A DNA stretch of 5,923 bases. It comes from JBNKEI01 sp050288705. Lineage in GTDB: Bacteria > Myxococcota > Myxococcia > Myxococcales > UBA5297. The notes under the pieces are model-generated. The model was not told where the DNA came from and ran no database searches. It was given only the letters and a program-made list of their open reading frames with translations. The DNA is taken from positions 1-5,923 of the forward strand of contig JBNKEI010000053.1 in the NCBI GenBank assembly GCA_050288705.1, written 5' to 3'. A program made the translations under genes and the position numbers. Of this stretch, positions 1-5,783 are shown one piece after another (the stretch's first letter is position 1; each line of letters opens with the position of its first letter).

Positions 1-87
1 TTTTGCGATTTCAGAATATGTTCCACTGCCTGCTAAATATGCTTCTACAACTCGTCGTCTAAGATCAGTTGAAATTGAAGTTCCCAT
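1..87 (-). CDS. Transposase N-terminal fragment, IS630-like (left copy, runs off the window)
   Basis: Twenty-nine codons from an ATG at 87-85 are visible before the window edge. The peptide starts MGTSISTDLRRRVVEAYLAG and ends SGTYSEIAK. The pattern DLRxRVVxAxxxG followed by SEIAK is that of the N-terminal helix-turn-helix of IS630-type transposases, which binds the element's terminal repeats. The catalytic DDE/DDD domain lies outside the window. The codon frame stays open upstream of this ATG through the IS leader and into the flanking DNA as far as 249, so a longer fused start is formally possible. The gene reads outward, away from the cargo. IS630 is the best family guess, supported by the TA boundary. 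Other helix-turn-helix transposase families cannot be excluded from 29 residues. Confidence 0.75.
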   Translation of the reverse strand, partial: MGTSISTDLRRRVVEAYLAGSGTYSEIAK

Positions 88-141
88 TTCGAGTCTTAGA
101 TCAAGAATACTCGATCTTTGCAAGAGAAAAACGCTATAATA
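1..141 (-). repeat. Left arm of 141-bp perfect inverted repeat (IS630-like element end)
   Basis: Every base from 1 to 141 pairs with the base at position 5924 minus its coordinate, and the match breaks at 142/5782. Read on the minus strand, the arm begins TATTATAGCGTTTTTCTC and runs 54 bases to the transposase ATG. The boundary is a TA on both arms, which fits the TA target duplication of the IS630/Tc1/mariner superfamily. The element continues off the left edge, so its other terminus, full length and second terminal repeat are not visible. Seen directly: the repeat and its boundary. Inferred: that the boundary is the true end of the element. Confidence 0.9.
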
Positions 142-249
142 CTGTAGAGGGAAAGATGATCGGTATAATATTAGTAGTGTTTTTATTTCATCTGAACGCA
201 TTTGGTAACCAACAAAACTTGGTTTAAGTAGCTTGTCGCTAAATTTCAT
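142..249 (-). pseudogene. Possible 5' gene fragment interrupted by the left IS copy
   Basis: An ATG at 249-247 opens a frame of 36 codons (MKFSDKLLKPSFVGYQMRSD and onward) that reaches the IS boundary without a stop. It continues in frame through the 54-base IS leader into the transposase, giving a hypothetical 83-residue readable stretch inside the window. A weak AGGA lies about 11 bases upstream of the ATG. The peptide is not recognised. Thirty-six open codons can arise by chance, so this may be non-coding DNA. If real, it is the start of a host gene whose remainder was displaced by the insertion. Confidence 0.25.
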
Positions 250-490
250 TGTTTAAATAATCCTGAGATGCTCCATTAGGTGGTCGTTTCCCGTAAAACG
301 AGTGCTCGATTATCTTTCTATCTGGTTTCACTCTTAGAATCCTATAAGTCACTTTATGTAAATTATGGTCTGAGTAAAACCAGTAAAATCAAGAGGTTGG
401 TTTATTCAATACAATTGATTATTTTTTGAAAAATAATAAAAATTCATGCAAGTATGACAAAAAAATTAATTCTACTGTGTCATTAAATAT
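250..490. other. AT-rich non-coding stretch
   Basis: No credible reading frame was found here on either strand. The stretch is AT-rich and holds a perfect AT-only palindrome at 418-437, with arms ATTATTTTT and AAAAATAAT around a two-base centre. That could be a melting or bending site, but its lack of GC pairs and of a following T-run argues against a terminator. Nothing else could be assigned. Confidence 0.5.
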
Positions 491-542
491 GCTTGACAAG
501 CGACCAGCTTGAGGAAATGACTCCCAGTTCGAAGGAAGGGAG
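491..542 (+). promoter_or_regulatory. Structured leader with hairpins, one sequestering the ribosome binding site
   Basis: Two adjacent structures precede the ATG at 545. At 491-511 the string GCTTG-A-CAAGC-GACCA-GCTTG has a central CAAGC able to pair with either neighbouring GCTTG, giving two mutually exclusive small stems. At 521-542 CTCCC pairs with GGGAG around a 12-base loop. The GGGAG arm is part of the purine-rich ribosome binding site AAGGAAGGGAG just before the start codon. A consensus -35 hexamer TTGACA sits at 493-498 but no good -10 follows. The pairing is visible in the sequence; a regulatory role is inferred and unproven, since stems of five pairs are weak. Confidence 0.3.
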
Positions 543-544
543 CC

Positions 545-937
545 ATGTCAAGAAAGAGTAAAAAAGACCGAGCGATTACAGATTCAGCAAGAACTGCGAC
601 ACCATTTGGCCTATTGCAGCATATGGGCGAAGGCGAAGTGACGGCAGAGGACTTGGTGAAGGCAGCAGCTAGAAGCGAAGGCTGGGGAAAAAAATCCCAG
701 ACATCACGATCAGCCAAATCCGGATGGCCATTGCCGCGCTCCTGGCGCCTCCACCAACCCCCGAACGACTTGCTGCAAAAATCAATTACCACCGAGCTCG
801 AAACAGGCAAGCTCGTGCTGCTCGATACAAAGCGCAGCGATTACCGCCGCCTGAGCGTGAAGCGTTTCCTTGACCGTGTTATAAAATGGCACAGTAGAAT
901 TAATGCGACAGAACCGAGACTTCACTATAGCCCCTGA
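545..937 (+). CDS. Hypothetical small protein, possibly frameshifted
   Basis: This is an unrecognised frame of 130 codons with a good purine-rich ribosome binding site. Residues 1-50 (beginning MSRKSKKDRAITDSARTATP) are hydrophilic and credible as protein, with an acidic stretch GEGEVTAEDLVKAAARSEGW. After residue 50 the zero frame turns into a Ser/Trp/Pro/His-rich stretch that looks like out-of-frame translation, whereas the -1 frame looks more protein-like. The switch point is exactly an A-AAA-AAA heptamer at 688-694. The gene may therefore make a frameshift product of about 109 residues, or be a decayed gene with a one-base change in a homopolymer. GC content rises between about 640 and 880 relative to the AT-rich DNA around it, suggesting a separate origin. 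No signal peptide or membrane segment is seen. The reverse strand has an overlapping frame judged a shadow. Confidence 0.4.
   Translation: MSRKSKKDRAITDSARTATPFGLLQHMGEGEVTAEDLVKAAARSEGWGKKSQTSRSAKSGWPLPRSWRLHQPPNDLLQKSITTELETGKLVLLDTKRSDYRRLSVKRFLDRVIKWHSRINATEPRLHYSP
688..694 (+). promoter_or_regulatory. A-AAA-AAA slippery heptamer, candidate -1 frameshift site
   Basis: The zero-frame codons are GGA AAA AAA TCC, so the seven A residues sit in the X-XXY-YYZ phase used for -1 slippage, as known in dnaX and several insertion sequences. A ribosome slipping here would enter the -1 frame at 694. A purine-rich run at 671-687 lies just upstream; no strong downstream hairpin was found by eye. A sequencing or mutational indel in the homopolymer would look the same. 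Confidence 0.35.
694..873 (+). pseudogene. -1 frame continuation of the 545 gene: basic, transposase-tail-like peptide
   Basis: The -1 frame entered at 694 gives 59 codons before a TGA at 871-873. It reads IPDITISQIRMAIAALLAPP, then a strongly basic segment NYHRARNRQARAARYKAQR. Many codons end in G or C in the first half, consistent with true coding in this GC-richer patch. A hydrophobic helix followed by an Arg/His-rich tail resembles the C-terminal ends of several DDE transposases in general character, but I cannot name a family. It has no start codon of its own near 694, so it is either reached by frameshifting from the 545 gene or is the broken 3' part of one gene. Confidence 0.35.
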
Positions 938-1023
938 TGAACACCGTAAACATAGAATAAGCGGGCCGGCATCAAAATTTTACTTCAGTAATTTCGCATA
1001 GATAGAGGTCAAGAACAAAAAAC

Positions 1024-1053
1024 TTGAGGATCGAGTACAAATGAATGTATGTT
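1024..1053 (+). promoter_or_regulatory. Candidate sigma-70-like promoter of the envelope operon
   Basis: TTGAGG (1024-1029) and TATGTT (1048-1053) are separated by 18 bases, about 95 bases before the preferred start at 1149. The -10 hexamer lies inside ATGTATGTT (1045-1053), which is repeated exactly at 1068-1076, 23 bases further on. That spacing is close to two helical turns and could be an operator pair. Only weak matches to consensus are present, and nothing else in 938-1148 could be assigned. Confidence 0.3.
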
Positions 1054-1148
1054 AAAAATTTACATCTATGTATGTTTTTTTTGGCGTGCAATATTTGGTC
1101 GAAATGAGCGTGTTTTTTTGGTCCAATAAAGGGCGGGGGTTTGTAGAA

Positions 1149-2582
1149 ATGATTAGTGTACGAGGGGGCTTCTTTATTTTATGTGCTTTATCCATGGTTC
1201 CCACGGCGACTTTCTCGCAATCAATAGCAGTGGTGGGAAGCAATTCTTGCGACCAAGTTACGCTGGTAGAAAACGTTCGCAAGGTTCGCGAGGCTTTGGC
1301 GCGTAAGAATCAAGAGGTGAGATTAGAGCAATCCCTAATGGCAATGCTGGGAGGCGTCCCCGCCTTATCGATGGCACAGCTTGAGCGCGCCTTAGCCGCT
1401 CGTCATCAAGATTTGCTTAACGGGGCCTACGTCGAGACGATCGATCTGCTACAGAAAGAAGCTAAAGAGCTTATGTTGCAGCCTCCTTCTCAGAAGCGTT
1501 GCGACCTAGTTCGCGATGCCTACGCCAAATTAGCCTGGGCTTACCACCAAAGCTTAGGCAGAGACCGCGATCGGGACGTGGCGATCGAAAGATTGGCTCG
1601 AGTGGGCGTTTTTGAGCTCGATTATTACCTTTTTCCTCCCTCTTTCCATCAATTTGTCGCCAACTACCGGAAAGAACTAGAGAGAACGAGCAATTCGTCA
1701 CTTAGAGTGTTGACTCGTCCAAAGGGATTAATGGTGACTATCGACGGATGTCCAGTGGGGCCGTCGCCCATTAAGCTCCGAGTTCCCCGAGGCGAATACC
1801 AGGTTGATGTCGAGTTTCCAACTGGGCGAGGGCTATTCAAGAAGGTGAAAGTTCAGGGTGATATGGAGGTTAAGTTCGATCAGGAATTCGAAGGCTCCAT
1901 TTTCGCGGGAAAAGGGCCGTGCGTCGCGTTTCCTACCGATAAGAAAAAACGACTCCGAGCCTTTGCTCGCCTAGGAAAGCTGCTGGGGGTCCAATCAGTG
2001 GTCGCCGTGCGCGAATACCAGCCTGTTTTTGGAAAAAAATATCTGTCCGTCGAATGGATCGACCAAGGGAAGAAATCGAAGGAAGCGCGAGTCGTGCTAC
2101 CGGCCAATAATGCCCCAAAGGTTGCGATCGAAAAGCTTGCAGCGTACCTAGTAACTGGCCAAGTTAGGCTGCCGGTAGAGGTTTTGAAGAAAAATGCCAT
2201 TGCTTCAAATTCTAGATACCCGGTTACCACTCAGTCGAAGTGGAAAAGCAAAACCGCCTGGTCACTAGCAGGGATTGCCGTGCTACTGGGAGGGGTGGCG
2301 GTTTTTGAGCATCTAAAGATGAACCAAGCATTAAATAAGATGGAAAATATGAAAGTGGATGGCGTAAATCACATGGATCCCTCGTCCAGAGCTGATTACT
2401 TCCAGCTTCGAACCCAGGCCCAGAGAGATTCTAATTTTAGAAATGCGTTGTCGATTGGAGCAATTTCTGCTGCAGCGGCGGGTACGTTTTTCTGGCTAAG
2501 TTTGGCGCCGTCTCCGGAGATAAAGTTGAATGGTAGAGGTACTACTTTGTCCGCTGTATTCGCGATTAAAAAAAATTTTTAA
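1149..2582 (+). CDS. Secreted PEGA-domain protein with C-terminal two-helix membrane hairpin
   Basis: The preferred start is the ATG at 1149 (477 residues), because it gives a compact signal peptide (MISVRGGFFILCALSMVPTA, cleavage near residue 23) and follows a G-rich patch GGGCGGGGG. The in-frame ATGs at 1068 and 1104 have no ribosome binding site and add a poor leader. Using the 1149 start: residues about 24-120 are helical and charged; about 120-180 match the tandem-helix region ending in a YLFPPSFHQFVANYRKEL-type motif that often precedes PEGA domains in myxobacterial proteins. Residues about 185-245 are a PEGA domain (RVLTRPKGLMVTIDGCPVG, then PIKLRVPRGEYQV). About 246-340 form an alpha/beta domain. 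Two membrane segments lie near 370-386 and 432-453, joined by a hydrophilic stretch, and a beta-like tail ends SAVFAIKKNF. It likely acts in the periplasm or at an envelope membrane. PEGA domains are known as surface and scaffold modules; no enzymatic motif is seen. It ends 39 bases before the lipoprotein gene. Confidence 0.85.
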   Translation: MISVRGGFFILCALSMVPTATFSQSIAVVGSNSCDQVTLVENVRKVREALARKNQEVRLEQSLMAMLGGVPALSMAQLERALAARHQDLLNGAYVETIDLLQKEAKELMLQPPSQKRCDLVRDAYAKLAWAYHQSLGRDRDRDVAIERLARVGVFELDYYLFPPSFHQFVANYRKELERTSNSSLRVLTRPKGLMVTIDGCPVGPSPIKLRVPRGEYQVDVEFPTGRGLFKKVKVQGDMEVKFDQEFEGSIFAGKGPCVAFPTDKKKRLRAFARLGKLLGVQSVVAVREYQPVFGKKYLSVEWIDQGKKSKEARVVLPANNAPKVAIEKLAAYLVTGQVRLPVEVLKKNAIASNSRYPVTTQSKWKSKTAWSLAGIAVLLGGVAVFEHLKMNQALNKMENMKVDGVNHMDPSSRADYFQLRTQAQRDSNFRNALSIGAISAAAAGTFFWLSLAPSPEIKLNGRGTTLSAVFAIKKNF

Positions 2583-2612
2583 ACTTAGAATTATAGTTAA
2601 ACTCGTACTCGC

Positions 2613-2617
2613 GGAGG
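2613..2617 (+). promoter_or_regulatory. Strong ribosome binding site GGAGG deciding the lipoprotein start
   Basis: GGAGG lies four bases before the ATG at 2622. The later in-frame ATGs at 2688 and 2709, which would give shorter and more ordinary lipoprotein signal peptides, have no such site. The ribosome binding site therefore favours 2622, even though this makes an unusually long leader. Confidence 0.65.
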
Positions 2618-2621
2618 AAAA

Positions 2622-5333
2622 ATGTTTTTAGTAGGTTATAACTTTTGCTCAAGGAATAATAATTACTTTCAAAACAATGAATGGCATATGAGATTGTCAA
2701 CTAATCAAATGCTAAAAATCTATGGTGTTGTATTTTTTATTTATAGTTTTCTGATCGCCTGTAATCCTACTTTTCCAATGCACTGCAAATCAGACGCCGA
2801 TTGCTCAGCGCAAAGCTACTGCTATGATAATGCGTGCTTTAGGTCGCAATGCGCTTCCGATACCGATTGCTTAGGAGAACGTGGTTGTGTGAATTCAATG
2901 TGCACTTCCGTACCACAAAATATAACTGCTAGATCAGGCACTCTGCAAATTCATTTAACTTGGGATTCAGTGCCAAAAGTGACCAGTTATAAAGTTTATT
3001 TTAAGGACTCGCCCGGAGTTACGAAAAATGACCAGGGACTGGAGGTGTTCGAACCATCCTATACTCATTCCGGGCTTGAGAGGTGGGCTCCTAAATACTA
3101 TGCAGTCGCAGCAATTACTTCTGTCGGTGAAAGCAGTCTTTCGGAGGAAGTATGGTCACGGACGGCTGACGAAAAGCCGACAGTACCGTTGGTGGCGGAT
3201 AAACCCATTTATTCTGTTGTTTCTAGTGAGGATGGTACTACGTATATTGCAGGTGCAGGCATAATGCAGACAGGGCCGAGTACCGGAGGAGGCGTTATTC
3301 TTGATGCCAGCTCTGCGGACAAAACGTCTTTTCCTGTTGTAAACGGTTCAGTTTTTGCCGTCGCTGACGATAATCAAGGCGGCTGGTATATTGGGGGAAG
3401 ATTTAATTATATCAACGACGTGCCTAGAAACAATATCGCTCATATTCTCTCCAATGGTTCAGTTGATCTTGAATGGGATCCTGGTGCAAATGGCGATGTT
3501 AAGGCAATAGCGATAGTAGGAAGCCAACCGACTAGAGTCGTCGTAGGCGGAAGCTTCTCTACGGTTGGAGGCTTAACTAGAAATCATCTTGCAGCGATTT
3601 TTGCGCAACGATTTTGGGAGGAGGAATATGGGAGAGTCGACGAAAACTGGAAGGCAGATGCAAATGGCGACGTTCTGTCAATTGCCGTGATGAATTACTT
3701 CACATCTGACTCCCCCGATCTCTGTTTAGGAGGCGAATTCACTAACATAAACGGTTTGCCCAGAAATCATATTGCCTGCCTAGATATCGACGGAACCCTA
3801 TCCGCGAATTGGAATGCAAATTCCGATGTCATTATTCGTGCAGTTGCGTCTCGAGATGAACTGGTATGCATGGGAGGGGATTCATTTTACGGTTTTACAT
3901 CTCATAAAAGCCTTATTTCCTGCCTTGACAGAAAAACAGGGACTCCAAAATGGACAGCAGATGTTACCTCTAGATTCAATAATCCCAGTGTTCAAGCATT
4001 AGGGATCGCGCAAAATTCATTGTATGTAGGTGGATTTTTTCATGATATTGGAGGCCAATCGAGAAGTAGTCTCGCAGAGCTTGACCTAAGTACTGGCCTG
4101 GCGACTGAGTGGAACCCATCTCCGTATCGATGGGATCCGTACGGTGGATCAGCCATAAACATATCAGCACTTTTACTCTCCTCTGACAAGAAAACAATTT
4201 ATGTTGGTGGTGGATTTGGTAGATATAATGAAATTGCTTCACAATCTAGAAACGGATTCGCTTCATTTGATCTCACTTCAGGAAATATTCTTTCCTGGAA
4301 TCCAGATGCAAATATTGTCAATTCAAACTCTACATTCGCTCTTGCATCGAATTATTCTAATGAAATTTACATTGGTGGCGATTTTTCAAGTATTGGAAAT
4401 CGAGAAAAAAGGGATATTGCTGCCATTGACATTAATGGAAACGTTACTCCTTGGGGACAAAACTTACCTGTATCGTTTCCTATTGCTGTGAATTCGCAGA
4501 CCATTTATAGTGAAGACGAAGCTATCGATCATAAAGGCATCATAGCAGTTGATGCGCTGACAGGGATTCAGAAATGGCACACATTAGCTTGTCGCGATAG
4601 CGCTATGAATACCGATATGGTTTGGATTACCGCGGTCGCAGCTAGTAAGAATATTGTTTATTTTGCGGGAAGTGACGAACCGAAAATAGTTGCTTGCTTG
4701 AACGCCGTAGATGCGGCAACTGGACAAGCTATTCTCAATTGGAATGTCGAAATTAATGGTGGCATTGATGTAATATCAATTGGTAAGAAGTCAGTATATC
4801 TTGCCGGCCCGTTTTCGCTAATTAATGGTCAAGACAGGAATTCTATTGCTGCGATTGATCATTTAATAGGAACCCTTACAGATTTTGCTCCTGCTACCAA
4901 TGGCCACATCAAATCCATCGTGGAAAACGAGACAACTGTCTATTTGGGAGGGGAGTTCACTGAGATCAATAACGAAACACGTAACTACCTTGCGGCAGTG
5001 GATTTATCTGGGAATATTATTCCATTTGCTCATCAGGTGAATGGAACTATCTATACCATGGTAATATCCAATGGCGTATTGTACATAGGCGGAGAATTTA
5101 CCGAAGTTGATGGCCAATCCAGATATTCTCTTGCCGCAATCGAACTGTCGAAAGACCAGCTTACTTCATGGGATCCCCGAGCAGGTAGCCAATGCTCCGA
5201 TAGGAAGAAATGCGGGACAGTACATAGCATTTCAGTAGCGGGGGATAGCGTCTTTGTGGGAGGAAATTTTAGAACCGTTGGGTCCAGGCCTTTAAGTTAC
5301 TTTGCTCAGATTCCCAAATGGAAAATAAGATAG
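2622..5333 (+). CDS. Large surface lipoprotein: Cys-rich repeats, FN3-like domain and delta-60-like propeller
   Basis: The product has 903 residues. A hydrophobic segment (about 31-46) ends in the lipobox LIAC with Cys47 as predicted lipidation site. Two Cys-rich repeats follow with identical spacing C-x5-C-x5-C-x4-C (Cys55/61/67/72 and Cys77/83/89/94), each with a DxDC core. A fibronectin-III-like domain spans about 98-183 (HLTWDSVPKVTSYKVYF, later YYAVAAITSVGES). The rest is a propeller-like array of delta-60-type repeats (DUF5122 style). The hallmark GGxF recurs at 258, 309, 370, 470, 529, 585, 776, 823 and 880, with altered forms near 418 (GGDSF), 682 (AGSD) and 729 (AGPF), usually followed by RNxxA and W(N/D)P. 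A CSDRKKC insertion (858-864) may form a late disulfide. It is probably displayed on the outer membrane for binding or adhesion; no catalytic motif is seen. It is probably co-transcribed with the PEGA gene. The ligand is unknown. Confidence 0.87.
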   Translation: MFLVGYNFCSRNNNYFQNNEWHMRLSTNQMLKIYGVVFFIYSFLIACNPTFPMHCKSDADCSAQSYCYDNACFRSQCASDTDCLGERGCVNSMCTSVPQNITARSGTLQIHLTWDSVPKVTSYKVYFKDSPGVTKNDQGLEVFEPSYTHSGLERWAPKYYAVAAITSVGESSLSEEVWSRTADEKPTVPLVADKPIYSVVSSEDGTTYIAGAGIMQTGPSTGGGVILDASSADKTSFPVVNGSVFAVADDNQGGWYIGGRFNYINDVPRNNIAHILSNGSVDLEWDPGANGDVKAIAIVGSQPTRVVVGGSFSTVGGLTRNHLAAIFAQRFWEEEYGRVDENWKADANGDVLSIAVMNYFTSDSPDLCLGGEFTNINGLPRNHIACLDIDGTLSANWNANSDVIIRAVASRDELVCMGGDSFYGFTSHKSLISCLDRKTGTPKWTADVTSRFNNPSVQALGIAQNSLYVGGFFHDIGGQSRSSLAELDLSTGLATEWNPSPYRWDPYGGSAINISALLLSSDKKTIYVGGGFGRYNEIASQSRNGFASFDLTSGNILSWNPDANIVNSNSTFALASNYSNEIYIGGDFSSIGNREKRDIAAIDINGNVTPWGQNLPVSFPIAVNSQTIYSEDEAIDHKGIIAVDALTGIQKWHTLACRDSAMNTDMVWITAVAASKNIVYFAGSDEPKIVACLNAVDAATGQAILNWNVEINGGIDVISIGKKSVYLAGPFSLINGQDRNSIAAIDHLIGTLTDFAPATNGHIKSIVENETTVYLGGEFTEINNETRNYLAAVDLSGNIIPFAHQVNGTIYTMVISNGVLYIGGEFTEVDGQSRYSLAAIELSKDQLTSWDPRAGSQCSDRKKCGTVHSISVAGDSVFVGGNFRTVGSRPLSYFAQIPKWKIR

Positions 5334-5712
5334 ACGATTCTGTCGCATTAACTGATATGGGATTCAGATTATCCGCAGGAAGGCTATTTGTATGATAATG
5401 AATTATGACCTGAGCGCTAGCTTTCACTGCAGCCGCAACGACGTGACGGTCTTTGGCATCGTTGTGCATTACAGCTACGAGAGGTTCGTAGCCGGTAACG
5501 AGCGCATCAGGGAAGTATTTCTCCATTGTTGCGCGAAGGCGTATCGCTTTGTCAGCGGACATTGTGCTCGTCGATACCAGGTTACGCTGCATTTCGTCGA
5601 GAATATCTTTACTCCAGCGCAATTGATAGAAATCGGTATCTGTTTTACAAACCACGTGCTGACAAGGGAAATTCAGAGCGCTAGAAATGGCGCATGAAAA
5701 AAACACGAGCAC
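5269..5712 (-). pseudogene. Decayed PIN-domain (VapC-like) toxin remnant
   Basis: The minus-strand frame opens with a GTG at 5712. Residues 27-124 (about 5341-5634) match the PIN_3-type toxin pattern: FYQLRWSKDILDEMQRNLV (28-46), FPDALVTGYEPLVAVM (67-82), NDAKDRHVVAAAV (84-96), AQVIIHYHTN (100-109) and LPADNLNPISVNA (111-123). PIN toxins are Mg-dependent RNases, usually paired with an upstream antitoxin. Here the N-terminal strand with the first catalytic Asp (family pattern LDAxVLxP) is absent and replaced by unrelated sequence. The family TFNLKDFP segment has become HYHTNSLP, losing its Asn and its last acidic residue. The DRH aspartate (Asp88) survives. The tail beyond about residue 124 overlaps the 3' end of the lipoprotein gene antisense and looks spurious. 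No antitoxin is visible. I infer a catalytically dead remnant. Confidence 0.65.
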
Positions 5713-5783
5713 AATGGATAGAGCTTGTTCGGCTTTGGAAAGAAAGCGGATTATCTGCCCGAGAGTTTTCCGCTCTGGAAAAT
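5694..5783 (+). pseudogene. IS66-family accessory TnpA (Orf1) fragment, cut by the right IS copy
   Basis: From the ATG at 5694, 30 codons read MKKTRAQWIELVRLWKESGL, then SAREFSALEN. The pattern TRAxWxxLVxxWxxSGLSAxxF is that of the small N-terminal region of IS66-type TnpA accessory proteins. The family pattern stops exactly at the boundary of the inverted repeat, and the frame then runs 15 codons into the IS630-like leader to a TAA at 5826-5828. The usual remainder of TnpA, and the tnpB and tnpC genes, are not present in the window. No clear ribosome binding site precedes the ATG. The fragment overlaps the 5' part of the PIN remnant frame on the other strand. The simplest reading is insertion of the IS630-like element into an older IS66 element. 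Confidence 0.65.

Noticed and set aside
207..224. AACCAA/TTGGTT hairpin in the left flank
   Set aside because: Six pairs around a six-base loop, no T-run and no nearby gene end; expected by chance at this composition.
493..520. TTGACA at 493-498 as a promoter for the 545 gene
   Set aside because: The -35 is consensus, but no acceptable -10 occurs 16-18 bases downstream, and the hexamer is part of the GCTTG/CAAGC stem.
472..810. Minus-strand frame of 112 residues opposite the 545 gene
   Set aside because: Its peptide is rich in Ser/Cys/Pro/Trp with no domain-like pattern; the plus strand has the better ribosome binding site and more protein-like segments.
1068..1148. Upstream ATGs at 1068 and 1104 as the start of the PEGA gene
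   Set aside because: Neither has a ribosome binding site, and the added residues would put a poor leader before a normal signal peptide starting at 1149.
1880..2230. Minus-strand frames of 116 and 61 residues inside the PEGA gene
   Set aside because: They lie antisense to a well-supported gene and show no recognisable motif.
2568..2583. A8-T5-A3 run at the end of the PEGA gene as a terminator
   Set aside because: It has no GC-rich stem and overlaps the stop codon; the next gene follows after 39 bases with a strong ribosome binding site, so read-through is more likely.
3976..4491. Frames on both strands inside the lipoprotein gene
   Set aside because: They overlap the regular propeller repeats of the real gene and read as low-complexity shadows.
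5392..5697. Plus-strand frame of 101 residues opposite the PIN remnant
   Set aside because: The minus strand carries several family motifs in order; the plus frame is their antisense shadow.
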